Below, piece by piece: positions 39,301 through 53,449 of a stretch of 64,000 bases of DNA. Positions within the stretch are counted from its first letter, which is position 1; each line of letters starts with the position of its first letter. Where the stretch lies: contig NC_060885.1 in the NCBI RefSeq assembly GCF_014805685.1, positions 25,657,632-25,721,631 on the forward strand, written 5' to 3'. This stretch comes from Silurus meridionalis (Eukaryota > Chordata > Actinopteri > Siluriformes > Siluridae). A program made the position numbers and the translations under genes. The notes beneath the pieces were generated by a model. That model did not search any database and was not told where the DNA came from. It was given only the letters and a program-made list of their open reading frames with translations.

Positions 39301-40156
39301 ACTTTTTTTCACATTTTTTTTTTATTAAAAATTACAGATGACAAATGACAGATTAGACAAAATAAATGAGTAAATACCATTTAAACTAAAGCAATCATTC
39401 TTACCTTTGACCTCATAGTAACTTATTTTATAAATGTAACCAAATAAACTTGGAAAACTAAAAACTTACTTTCCTGCTCCTTTTTCTTAATACGTTTTCG
39501 TCTTCTGTCAATGGAGGCCACTTCAGATTTGAGCAAGAGATAGTGATTCCTGATGTCCTGTAATTTCTCCTGAAGAAATGCAATCTTCTCTAGGCTAGTC
39601 ATCTTTTCCAAATCAGCTAAAGCAGGTTTGAAAATAAATATTTTAATGTTTTTAATGTTAACCATCTTATGACAGAGTTTACTAAAATGTATTTATTTAT
39701 ATAAACTGTTTACCGAATAAAATACTCACACATTTGAAAACTCCATTTGTATGTGCGGGAACCCCGGCTGCTCTGCTGCTCTTTTGGATATAGATGCTCA
39801 GAATCCGTATGTTTGTGGTATTTATGGGATAGGGATGTCCGAGCCGAGCCCTTAGGAGGAATTATTGCCTTTGTGTCTTGGGTACTGCACTTTGATATAA
39901 GTGCTTTAGCAGCCATCTCACTGAGACACTGGTCCTCACTGTCACTACTGTTGGCTAGAAAGTAAGGAGTACTTCTTATACCTAATTGGACTTGATGTTA
40001 CATTAACCTAAACATAAAAATACCTAGATTTTTCCTGAATTTGTATTTTTTTTCCTGAATTTACTAATCACTAAACTACCAAGCCGCCTTCTATTATGCA
40101 TGCAGATGACTATGGATATAAAAAACAATTAACCCATTATTTCACCAAAATACTCA

Positions 40157-40235
<79 letters not shown>

Positions 40236-41968
40236 AAGTTACCTGATTTATGGTTCTTTTTGGTATTCAAGGTCAAAGTCTTGTGACTTGGTTTGTGTTT
40301 CTTTAATGCTCCACCTTCCTGGGAGTCTCTATGCCGTTTCTGATTGCATGATGACTCTAGGTAATGAACCAGCAAGCAAAGGAAAAACAACAGGTAGTTA
40401 AATGTTAATCTTTTTTAAACTTGATGAATGGAAGTAGCTTACAGAGTCCTTTAAACTAAACGAATTGTATAATACTTATTTAATTACTTTATTCATTCTA
40501 TAACTGCATTCTTGTCAGGGTCATAGCAAATCCAAGGCCAATGCTAGCAAGAAACTTACCCTAAATGTGTTGCCATTTCACTGCAGTGTACCATATGCAT
40601 GCACATGCCACACACACTAATTGCAAATAAAATAAATGTATTATTTGCCAATCCATCGACTGGATCGTGGAAGGAAAATGGAGAACCTGCAGTGACAGCT
40701 TAATAAAGAAATCAGGACCCGGAAGCTGTGAGGCAGCAATGCTGCTCAAAAGAAAATTCCAAATAAATATTGAATTTAGTGCATACCTTTAGATTTCTGC
40801 TCAATCTCCTGTTGACTGCTGCTGCTCAAACTCAGACTGCAGCTGCTGTTACTGGACAGGTTTGCCTCAAAAATTTTGGAGGGGGACCCTGACTGGTCTT
40901 CCTGAGGCAGCATGTGAAATTCACAGCTCACAATATCCATCTCCACCATACTAGTGTCACAATCATTGCGCCCATCAACACACTCTTCTATCAAAAGTCC
41001 AGCTGATGAGGATGTGGCTGGAGAGCAGGATACCAAGACAGAACTCTGAGGGGGTGGTGAGGATAAGTGCCTCTGACATAAGACCTCAGCAGACTCTGGG
41101 GTTGTGGGTGGTGTGTTGAGGATAGAGTTGCTTCCACTGCTGGGATACTCTTGGTTCTTCTCTTGGCCCTCCTGCAGTTCCTCATGTGTTTCATTTTTCT
41201 GCTTGGGCTCCAGCTCACTCAGGCAAGGTGTGACTTGAGGAGGGGAATTTGCAGCTTCAGTGTCTGAATCAGAAAATAGCTCTTTCAGGGTTTTCTTAGG
41301 CCACTGAGCCTGAATACTGGACCATACATCCTTTTGGCCTTTGGAACGACAACCAGGTGTCCTATCATCCATTCCAGACGTAATCTTAGCTTGTTTGTCA
41401 GGGATTTCCCAGAATGTTGAAGACCGGCCACCCTTGGACTTATCATTCAGGCTCATGTACTTTGTAGAGGGTACACTCTTGCCTTTGTGGTGCATTAGCA
41501 GCTCTTCTTTGGCCTGCGATTCCATAAGAGAGTCACTCTCCTCCTCAGAACTGCTACTGGACTGCATGGATTCATCCTGAGGCTTAGTATTTCTCTGTTC
41601 CAGCTTTTTTAATGAACTCTCTGACAACCAATCACTTAACTTGCTGCCCCTGGTTTTGAGTTTTCGCTGGATTTTATGTATACGTGTATCAGTGGTTCCT
41701 TCAGTTTTTCTTCTTCTGGTGTTTGAGGCCTCCCCTTCTGTTACTAGTTGTTTATTATCTTCTGGGCTGTACTGGGCATCAGGGTGCTTGTTTTCACAGA
41801 AGCTTTGTCTCCCTCATTGGGTGGTTCACTTTCCCATTGTAAAGCAGTTTGAAGGATTTCTGGAAAAGCTCTTCTCAGGGGACTTAGCTTGCCTGCTGGA
41901 GGGCCATTAATATGGTCACCTTCCTCATCCTGCTCATGATTGCAATAATCTGTGGAACATACAGGTGC

Positions 41969-42028
<60 letters not shown>

Positions 42029-45000
42029 CTTAAAGTAACAGTCAGAACATCAGGGTGAAGCAATAATGGTGGCTCTGTTGTAAAGTTCTCTACATATCAA
42101 CCTTGAGAACAAATACTCTGGTGCACATTTCTATGTAAGCAGTGGGATTTGTCAAATTTTGCTTAGTCATGAGGCTGTGCAAATTTCTTTGCACACTCCT
42201 GACCATATGTGTGCAAGAACTTATAATGGTAGAAAATCATATTAGCAGGTACTGTATACTGAATATTAGGAGCTTACATTTGATGCATTGCTATTTATAT
42301 TGGCATGATTGTAAGTAATTACTGATTTCAATGCTCAAAAGATGTTGACAGAAGACACAAATAAAAAATTAAAATCTGATACAGTAAAATTAGACACATT
42401 TAAAGATTGATTGAGATTATACTTTGTTTGGCAATTTGACTGATGTATTTTTGTAAAAAGAAGTTTGAGGCATTAATAGAATTTTGTTTGTCCAAATAAG
42501 TGCAATCTTATTTACAGATTTCTTAAAGAAATTGCAGACTGTACTGATATTTCCTAACAACTATTAATTGAATGACTCTCCATGCCTTAACTTATATTTA
42601 TTGCTCTGTAACACATTCAAACTTAATAAAAGGGCTTTGTGCTACTTTAAGCAACAGTATATTTAATTTCATTCATGTTTTGAAATTGTTTGAAATTGTG
42701 TATACAGAGGTAGTATAAAAACATTTAGAATGTGTTTCACATGTGTTTTGATAAATAAGGCCCTATTAAGAGCTGGGAAATTTAGTTTTTACCAACTGTG
42801 AACTACAAACAACTTTAAAAAAATAGAGGTTAGTATTGAGCCTTGGAGACAGGTGGGTGCCCTACTTTATAAACATATAAAGTACATATCAGCCAATCAT
42901 CTTAATTTACAGGGATTACTGCACTTTTAGATATGATTATACTAAACTTTCTTTTAGCTTCTCCCATTAGGGGTCGCCACAGCGGATCATCCGTATTCAT
43001 GATCCGCATGTTCGATTTGGCACGTTTTTACGCTGGATGCCCTTCCTAACGCAACCCTCCTTATTTATCCGGGCTTGGGATCGGCAATAAGAGTGCACTG
43101 GCTTGTGCAACCCTAATGGCTGGGGTTGGTTCCCCGACTGGGGATCGAACCTGGGCCGTGGCGGTGAGAGTGCCGCATCCTAACCAGTAGACTACCAGGG
43201 AACCCCAAAAACCTTCTTTCGGCTTCTCCCATTAGGGGTGGCCACAAACGCTTGTTTGATTTGGCACATGTTTTTACGCTGGATGCCCTTCCTAACGCAA
43301 CCCTTCCCATTTATCCGGGCTTGGGACCGGCACTAAGAGTGCACTGGCTTTGGTTCCCTGACCGGGGATCGGACCCAGGCCACAGCGGTGAGAGCACCGC
43401 ATCTTAACCACTAGACCACCAGGGACCTTTATATATGATTATACTATTAAGTTTAAATTTACACATTATCATTGTTGATGTTTACAGCATTTAACTATTT
43501 GCCTTACCTAGCGAGTATTTTAGTAGTCTCTAACAAAAATATGTTATCACAGTTAATTCACTAGGTCAAAGATTAAAAACTATTAAGAGATTTCTGTGAA
43601 ACCCAATTTTATTTAGACAGTTATACAAACAAAACTAGTCACCCATTATGACAAAATAGTTCAAATATAAACACAGGGTGGGCTTATCTGTGAAAAACCC
43701 TAATTCATAAATAAAAGCCTCAGATGACAAGATTAATTGCACACCATGCTTTTATTTAACATTTTTATGATGTAAGAGCAGGTTCCATCTACATAGGTAT
43801 CCAGCCAAGTCAGTACATAAAGAGGCCCACTGCTGTTATTCTCACAAATAAGAATATATTTCTATAAATACAGTCATTTAGTTAAAGAAATTTTGTAATG
43901 GGTGCTGATGGCTTAAGGAACTGTGTTTCCTTTTACAAGGAAATGTTTTTAAAAAACTATATACAATGGCAAAAAATATAACTGCTTGTAAGTACTTTGT
44001 TTGATATTAAAATTTTTTCATAAAACTTGGCAATAAGACTGAACACCAACCAAAAACTAAGGACTGCGAAAAAGTTGTCTGACATATCTATTACATTCAA
44101 GTATATTGTATTCCTTCCCAGAACATATACATTCCTACTTGATACAAGTTCATTGCTAGCTTGACATTCACATATTTGAAACAGTGAAAAAATACATCAT
44201 GCAGTGCCAATAATTATCAGCATCTTTAAAATTACCTTGGAGCTCACTGACATTGGAGGATTTAACAGGACTCTTCTGGCCACTTGCATCTTTAAATTCT
44301 TCCATTTTCGGAAAAACTCCATTGCCAGAGCCAAGGCTTGAGGATTGATTGTTTTGAATGTCTATAGGAGAATAGTCCTCTCTGTCATTTAAACTCCCTA
44401 TTCGGTCTCTTTCTTGTTCAATTTTGTTCTAAAAACAAAACAAAACAAGCAAAACAACAAAAAACAACATTTTATTTCATCGGAATGCTTTTATAAAATA
44501 TATATACATATGTATATATATATATTTTAAGATGCAAACAAGACAGTTTTACCTTAATTTTTTTCCTATGCTTTATTTTGGGAACATTCTTATTAGCTGG
44601 TCGAATAATCTTGTCAGCTTTAATCCACTCATCATACCTTTTGAGAAAGAGGTAGGTTATGCTATGTGAATAATCTGCACTACAATTTAGCTAGTCTAAA
44701 AGACTTGACAACAATTACACACTCGTCCTGTGACAACTATATATTTGGAGTACATGCTTTTGATACCCAAATAAGTAATCTACTCATTATGTCAAGTGTT
44801 ATGTCAAGAGTTTAGTCAGTCTACACCAAATACATACTGTATTTTTATAAGACCTGCTGGCAATTGAAATAGTGTAGTTTGCTTTGAATCAGATTTGGCA
44901 ATTTCTGCTAAATAAATTTTTATATTATTTAAGGGTATACTATGTAATAGGATAAGCCTGGTTCAAGTGAATTCTTCCAACAACCATGCCCTCCTCTCAA

Positions 45001-48000
45001 CTGTCCAGAATCAGATGCTAATACTGTATGTAAAGTAATCTAAAACAAAAGTATTTTAAGTATCCTTTGTGCAGAAGGCTTATTTATAAATTGTGTAGTT
45101 TGCTGGGTGTTTTCCCACTATTACACTCATTATTTACTATTTAAAATATTTATTTTTAATTAATCAGTATGATTATCAGTATGAATTTAAATTTTTATAA
45201 AAAAATTAGGCTAAATTAGCCTTTAGAATTAATCAATCAAACTTGTCATAGTTTTGTCGCAGACATGATATTAAGGTCAAAAGAATCTGCACAGCTGTAG
45301 GGTACATTTTCACCTCTATGAAATCCCATGATTCAAATCAACAGTATCTGCTTATTATGAAGAGCAACATATATATATTTTCACTCACCTAAGCTTGTTC
45401 ACTCACTTAACTTCCCCGCTAACATACTCACTGAGCAACATGAGATGAGTTTAAAATTTACAATGTTTTATGTTATTTCTTTTGAGAAAGATACTATATT
45501 TCCCCTCGTTCATTTTACACAGCACAATTTGCACTCTGTTTTGCACTTAATGTATCATTAATCATAAAATTTTTGCAGATAACTGACAATATACAGTATG
45601 AGGCCACTGCTGGTACTGGCATATATTTTACAAGTAAATCAGCATATTAATACCAACATTACCTACCCTTACTGATACATTCCCCTAGTTTCTTGAGATA
45701 AAAAAAAAAAAAAAAAAAAGTCAACATACTGCACAAATAAGCTTGATCTAATGCTGTAAATTCTAGTGCTTTGTGGAAAACATCCTTGGTAAAATGACTG
45801 ACCCAATCACATTGTAAGCGCAATTTAATGCAAACTCTTGTATACCTGCCTTGCTATGTAATGGAAGCAGTTTTCCCAACAGTAACAATTTTTTCCTAAG
45901 AGATGCTAATCCATCTAAAACAGACACCAAAGTAATGCAGGGGATTAACTATTTCCATAACTCCAAATAGTCTCCCATTTTTCTCCAGACGAGAGCCCGT
46001 GATTTGTTTAAATAATTAAATGTGGAAACACACATCTGATTTCATCAACCACTAAATGAACCACTAAAGCTGACAAAGACATCAAGATTGGATTGAAAAT
46101 TGTCAAAAATATTGATTACATGTTTTTTTAAATACATAAGGAGTTCCCAGGGTCCTGCCTTACCTGACATTCCAGCCACAGTAGTGTACCAGGTAGAGCA
46201 CCTCTCCCCCCTCCAGGTCTGACTCTTTCACAGTGGCTTCGTATGTCTTCTGATTGCGACCTCGCCCATACCTCACCTGCACCTTCATCCCAGGGGGGTA
46301 ACACTCAAACTCCTCCCCTTCCTCCCACTCCTGACTGCTGTCATCCCTGCAAGAAAGACAGTTCAGCACTTCCTTTCCCTAAACCTGCCTCAGAATTTAG
46401 ACAAGAACCCATCTCTACCCTCTCAGAACCAACTGAGCCATCTGCTTCTACTGTATTACCACTTGGTTGAAAACAAATATCTTACAGTCCTAAATGTATC
46501 TAATTAGTGGTAGTAGTAGTAGTAGTAATAATAATAATAATAATAATGTTTATTGCTTGCCTGTGTTGTGAAAGTATATGTAATAAAAATGTATATGTTG
46601 ATCATTACTGACTATATTAATCAGATACTATGACTTGCAATTAAACTAGTTTTGTGTGTTATTATATAAAACAATATTTTCTTATTATTATAATCTGCCA
46701 ATTGATCACCTGTATAATGATTTTCTTCAACACCTGATCCTTAGTGTCCAGATTCACAGCAAAGTGGCTGAAAATTAATTTATACTTTAGCTTCTACTGG
46801 GAAAGGTTGAACTCATACATTCTGGCTGTGTTCAAAGTTATCCAGCTTCTGGAAAGATAATTTACTTTTACTTACTTACTAAAACTTGCAATTTACTCAC
46901 TTACTACTTTCTTACTGGTGCACTAAGATGTATAACATAGAAATTACTCCAGATAATAGACTATTCATTTTTTAGTCGCTCTAATGCCCTACTATGGAAA
47001 ACAATTGTCATTAGCCAACACATCAATACATTTTAAAGCCCTGACCATTTACACAATCTAATATTAGAAGCTGGCTAAATGAGTTGGCTCTAAAATTAAG
47101 AATCTGCTTTAAGGATTTTTTGTACTTTTTTGTACTTTTTATTTGTACATAACATACACTCACCGGCCACTTCATTAGGTACACCTGTCCCTCTGCTTTT
47201 TAACGCAAATTTCTAATCAGCTAATCACATCGCAGCAACTCAATGCATTTAGGCATGTAGACATGGTCAAGACGATCTGCTGCAGTTCAAACCGAGCGTC
47301 AAAATGGGGAAGAAAGGTGATTTAAGTGACTTTGAACGTGACATGGTTGTTGATGCCAGACGGGCTGGTCTGAGTATTTCACTTACAGTGAATGGTCAGA
47401 AAAAGAGAAAATATCCAGTGAGCGGCAGTTCTGTGGGCACAAATGCCTTGTTGATGCCAGAGGTCAGAGGAGACTGTCCTGACTGGTTCGAGCTGATAGA
47501 AAGGCAACAGTAACTCAAATAACCACTCCTTACAATCAAGGTATGCAGAAGAGCATCTCTGAACGCACAACACGTCGAACCTTGAGGCGGATGGGCTACA
47601 GCAGCAGAAGACCACACCGGGTGCCACTCCTGACAGCTAAGAACAGGAAACTAAGGCTGCAATTCGCACAGGCTCACCAAAATTGGACAATCAAAGATTG
47701 GAAAAATGTTGCCTGGTCTGATGATTCTCAATTTCTGCTGCGACATTTGGATGGTAGGGTCAGAATTTGGCATCAACAACATGAAAGCATGGATCCATGC
47801 TGCCTTGTACCAGTGGTTCAGGCTGGTGGTGGTGTAATGGTGTGGGGGATTTTTCTTGGCACACTTTGGGCCAATTAGTATCAATTGTCCATCCCTTTAT
47901 GTCCACAGTGTACCCATCTTCTGATGGTTACTTCCAGCAGGATAACGCGCCATGTCATAAAGCGCGAATCATCTCAGACTGTTTTTTTGAACATGACAAT

Positions 48001-48620
48001 GAGTTCACTGTACTCAAATGGCCTCCACAGTAACCAGATCTCAATCCAATAAAGCACCTTTGGGATGTGGTGGAACGGGAGATTCGCATCATGGATGTGC
48101 AGCCGACAAATTTGCAGCAACTGCGTGATGCTATCGTGTCAATATGGACCAAAATCTCTGAAGAATGTTTCCAGTACCTTGTTGAATCTATGCAACGAAG
48201 GATTAAGGCAGTTCTGAAGGCAAAAGGGGTCCAACCCAGTACTAGTAAGGTGTACCAATAAAGTGGCCGGTGAGTGTATGTAATAATGTTGACTTTATTG
48301 ACACAGTGACAATAGGATAGTCGATAAACAAAATCTATCATGTATCGCTTTTACATCTAAATGTGTAACAGTTTTGTTCTAAGTTACTATTTTAAATTTT
48401 AGGTAAGACTTTCTAAATACATAATGCTGACCTTTGACAACTACCTATTGTCAGCTGTTGCTTCATTTATTCTAAATGACACTGTAGCCTTATTTTAAGA
48501 GGTTAAAGCTAGGTGCAAAAGCCTTTTGGGGTTGCAGATTTTCATTCTAAACAAGCATGAGCCACATTTATAAATAATGTGGAAAACAGCCCTTTGAGAG
48601 ATGCATGGAGATAATAGTTA

Positions 48621-48675
<55 letters not shown>

Positions 48676-50675
48676 CATCATCATCACTTTTTTCAAAAGT
48701 CTGCGACCATACTTAAAATCTGTTATTTTTACTGGAAATAAATACAAGGTTTGGAATTTTTATGGAAATTAATTGAAGTACATAGTAAATGTTTAATAAG
48801 TAAATGTCCAATTTATAAATTATGTAGATAAAAAAATTTCTATATGCAATCATTGAGTTTTTTTGGTGTTCTGAAGCATGCAGTTGTGTAATTAAATCAG
48901 CCATGACAGTACGAAAGCAACTGCTGCTCATCAATCTGGGAAGGATTATAAAGCAATCTCTAAACTGAGAAGGACTACAGTGGTACCTTGACATACGAGT
49001 TTAATTCGTTCCATAACCTTGCTCGTATGTCAAATTGCTCTTATTTCAAAGCAAATTTAGGCGATAAGCGGAGGCGGAGGGAAAACTTGTTTTTTTACTA
49101 TCACTCCTGCACACTACATATCCATAAACTTTAAAGTTTTTTCTTTTTCTTCTTTGCTTATCTTAATTTTTGTCACAATCTTTGCTTTCTGGCTTTGATT
49201 CGCCATCTAGCAGCGGCGTCTCGAGCTCGTATCTCAAGTTTTTGCTCGCGTATCAAAGCAAAAAATCGGCCGAGTGACCGCTTGTATCTCAAAAAACTCG
49301 TATGTTAGGGCACTCGTAGGTCGAGGTATCACTGTACATACAAATGGTAACAGATATTTGAAAACTGCTGCTTAAACAAAAAAAAAAAAAGTCCAGTCCT
49401 TAACCGCATTGAAAGCATTTATTTATATAAAGTTATCTAAAAAATTTCTCTTGGAATTCTGGGGTTTTACATATTGTGATATAATAAAAGTCAGCTAGTC
49501 TTTGTCAAGGGTTAGAATTAGGTAAATACAACCTAAGATGACCAACATATAGCATTTTACACCATTTCATTATTTATTGAATTTTATAAAGTGAAGCCAA
49601 AATGGAGAATTCTTGAGTGAAAAACAAAGTACATTTTACTTTATGTTTTAATTGGAAATAAGATGCTAAGTATCTGACAGATGCTTCAAATCAGTTACTC
49701 TTGATTAAGTGATCATCAGCAAGTGTGAAGATGACCAGGTGCTTCAGATCGGTTACTCTTGATTAAGTGATCATCAGCAAGTGTGTCATCAACAAGTGAG
49801 GAAGTTTATTCAATAGTGGAAAACATTCAAGTCAGTTGCCAATCTGCCAACAAGTGGATGACCAAGTAAGGGGAACTTAATTACTTTGTTGATTACTTAC
49901 ACCAAAAAGTAATGCGTTACTGTTAAAAGTAACTTTTTAGTTACTTTTTTAAAGAACGTTCTTTAACGTTTCCATTAATGCCCTTTTATGCGTTATGGTC
50001 TATACAAACACAAAACTGACTTAAAAAATTAATTTTTAAACACTATTTTATTTAAGTCAGTCCAGCAAAAAACTGAATATATCACAAGGATTTCTAAAAT
50101 AAATAACAAAACAAGCTGAATAATATATTCAGAATTCTAAAGTGGCTTCTGCATCATAAAAGCTGTCGTGTTGAGCCCTTAATAATGTTTCTTTCACAGC
50201 TTAAGTATGAAAACTATCAACAATGTACAACATAACACCGGGTTAGCTCCTAGCTTTGTCGAGGCATGGAGTTTCTGGAGGTGCTTCGACAGATTGGAGT
50301 TGCTGTTTATCCAAGTAGATACGACCTTCAAACCAGAAAGACAGATTACATTTGACTAAAAAGTTTTTGTCTTTATGCTCAATTAAAGTGAAATAATGAG
50401 CATATTTCCACTTTAAGAAACTCGTCTTGCTCTCGCCTTGACTCGCCGTTACTGCCGCACATACTTGAATAAACAAAAACATGCCCACAGTGCGTCTTCT
50501 TCGTGTTTACAGTGGTTCTCATTTAGACTGTAGGCTACACTTCAGCCAAAATGTATTAATTTAAAAAAGTAACGGACAACGCACCATACGGTAACAGTAA
50601 CGGAGTTACTTTATTTAAAAAGTAATGCGTTACAGTATTAGTTACTGTCAAAAGTAACTGCGTTACTGCCCAACA

Positions 50676-50769
<94 letters not shown>

Positions 50770-51323
50770 CTGCATGCATAATACTGCATGCATAATACTG
50801 CCAGCAAAGCACTTTCACACCAATACAGCTCCTCCATGCTTCATAGTGGGAACCGGATATTCAGAGACCGTATGTTTACCATCTGCATGTCTTAAAAAGG
50901 TACAGCACTTAAAACCAAAAATGTCAAATTTGGATTTATCAGACCAAATGACAATTTTCAACACATCTACTGTTGAAAATTTAAACTTATCCTTTGCAGC
51001 AGAGGTAGCTCTTGGTTTCACTTTCTTGAGACTACTCTCATGAGAGCCTGTTTCATCATAGTGTTTGATGGTTTTGGAGACTGCCCTTGGGGCTAGTTCT
51101 TGAGATTTTTAGGATTGACTGACCTTCATTTCTTAAGGTAATAATAAATCATTTCATTTTACTTAACTGAGTGTTTTTTTCCATAATATACATTTGTACA
51201 ATAGTTTTAGTAGGACTAATAGGGCAATTTACTCTGTAGTTTGCACAAGACTACTGATTTTGTCTCAAGAACATTAAGAAGGCAAGGAATGTCACAAGTG
51301 AACTCTTGACAAGACACACATGT

Positions 51324-51397
<74 letters not shown>

Positions 51398-53351
51398 CAA
51401 CACTTGTTTTTGCCCTAACTTTTCATGAGCTGAACTCAAAAATCTAAGACTTTTTCTACGTACAAAAAAAGGCCTATTTCTCCCAAATATTGTTCACAAG
51501 TCTGTTTAAATCCATACGCCCTATTCGGATGGGACTAGTTTTACAGGGGGTCCTTAGAGAAATTTCTGTTTCACAGAGGTACTTTGTGATTTGAATCCCG
51601 TCCGAATCTGCCATGTCTGTCTTTCTCTCACACGATCTCTGTAAAAATTCCAGAGCAAATTACCTACTGTTTTTCAGCAAACTCGGCAGTCCTATGAGAA
51701 ATCTAATCCCGTCCGAATGTAAATGTCTGTTATTGCCAAAAATGTTTTTTCCAAAACGCGTTTTCTTGTGTGTTTTGGTCAACGTGAACTACCGTACTAA
51801 CCCTAGCGTGCCGGTATTCAAGTTTCTGCTCAGTCATATGACCATACGCAATCCAAGCATCCTGGACATGTGGTCTTGTGCAATGCCCACATGTAAAACA
51901 CAGACACTCCTACCTCCGTAATAAACACGGAGATGTTAGTCCCGTCCGAATCCATACATGAAATGACAGACATCGGCTGAAAAAAAATCTAAAGACCTAT
52001 TCGGACGGGACTAGTTTTCCAAACAACATTTGATTTAGAATTTTTTTCAGCCGACGTCTGTGATTTCATGTATGGATTCAGACGGGACTAACATCACAGT
52101 AAAAGGCCACTCTAAAAATGTGCAGTTTTATCACACAGCCTAATGCCACAGATGTCACAAGTTTTGAGTGTGCAATTGGCATGCTAACTGCAGGACTGTC
52201 CACCAGAGCTGTTGCCTGTAAATGTAATGTTAATTTCTCTACCCTAAGCCATCTTCAAAGGCGTTTCAGAGAATTTGGCAGTACATCCAATCAGCCTCAC
52301 AACTACAGACCACTTCTAACCAAACCAGCATAGGATCTACAGATCCAGCATCTTCACCTCCAAGATTGTCTGGGACCAGTCACGTGGACAGCTGCTGCAA
52401 CAATTGGTTTGCATAACCAAAGAATTTCTGCTCAAACTGTCAGAAACTCTGCATGCTTGTCGTCCACATCGGGGTCTCGACCTGACAGCAGTTCATCGTT
52501 TGTAACTGACTTAAGTGGGCAAATGCTCTCATTCGATTGGCGTCTGGAACTTTGGAGAGGTTTTCTCTTCACGGACGATTAAAACGATTAAAACGATAAA
52601 TTACAATGTGCATGCACACCTTTGATGAAGGCATGCTATAAAAATGTACATACAGTACATGTTTGTTAACTGTCAGGAATCCACCTGCCACGCCCCTTCG
52701 GCGTGGCAGGTGCCGCCGCTTTCTCTGAAGCTCCCGGCTTCAATCGCGCACATATGGTGCTCGTTTAGCATCATCACCAGCTCCTATTTAAACTTCCACA
52801 CTCTCACCGTCCGTTATTGTTGGTATATGTTGGTTCACGGCGGTCGTTGTTATCGTTCATGCGTATCCCACGTGCCTTCCCACCGGCACTCTCTCAACGG
52901 CTGCGCTTTTCTTCCCAAAGCGCATTGCGGATTCCCCCCGATACTGCCGTTGTTCATTCTATGCTTTTGCTGCTCATCCCACGTTCCGCGCTGCGCTACT
53001 ACTTTCGCCTCCTGTTCATCACATAACATTTAACAACAAAAGGCATATGTGCACTAATTAACAGCAGAGATTCACCAGTATACAATACAACACCTGTAGC
53101 ATCTGTAAGGCTTGATTTTTCCGCCACTTTTGCGAGTTCTTCTGCGGCTGCACAGCGCCGATCGAGATAACTGGCATTAAATGACAAATTTTTCCCCCCT
53201 TGTGCTCGAAATATTAGGGTTCGGCGACATAAAAAAGTCGACATAACCGATAAAAAATGCTTAGACGATGCGAGAATTTGGCGGTTCCACTTCAAAAACG
53301 TCGACTTAATAGGGTTGTCGAGTTAACCGAGGTCGAGATAAGTGGGTTCCA

Positions 53352-53449
<98 letters not shown>

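Larger units (their letters stand above)
42945..43432 (-). mobile_element. Dimeric tRNA-Glu/RTE SINE with 14-bp TSD
   Basis: Two head-to-tail minus-strand SINE units (about 42,955-43,204 and 43,208-43,432). Each starts with a tRNA-Glu-like head (TCCCTGGTGGTCTAGTGGTT in the upper unit), followed by a body matching the RTE 5' end at 3,031-3,150 and a tail matching the RTE 3' end (GCTGTGGCGACCCCTAA). The perfect 14-bp direct repeat atatgattatacta flanks the pair (42,931-42,944 and 43,433-43,446) and is not seen between them, so the dimer inserted as a unit or formed at a single site. Confidence 0.85.

Noticed and set aside
41744..41949. Separate small arid4b exon ending before the frame break
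   Set aside because: A donor and acceptor pair within the roughly 150 nt available would leave an intron near 60 nt with poor sites. A one-base indel explains both frame and phase.
43119..43204. Possible functional tRNA-Glu gene on the minus strand
   Set aside because: It is the head of a SINE with RTE-derived body and tail, lies in a duplicated unit within an intron, and has arm mismatches.
51613..51921. Plus-strand 102-aa frame ([12 protein letters not shown]...)
   Set aside because: It lies in the foldback element, has no recognisable domain and no splice or promoter context.
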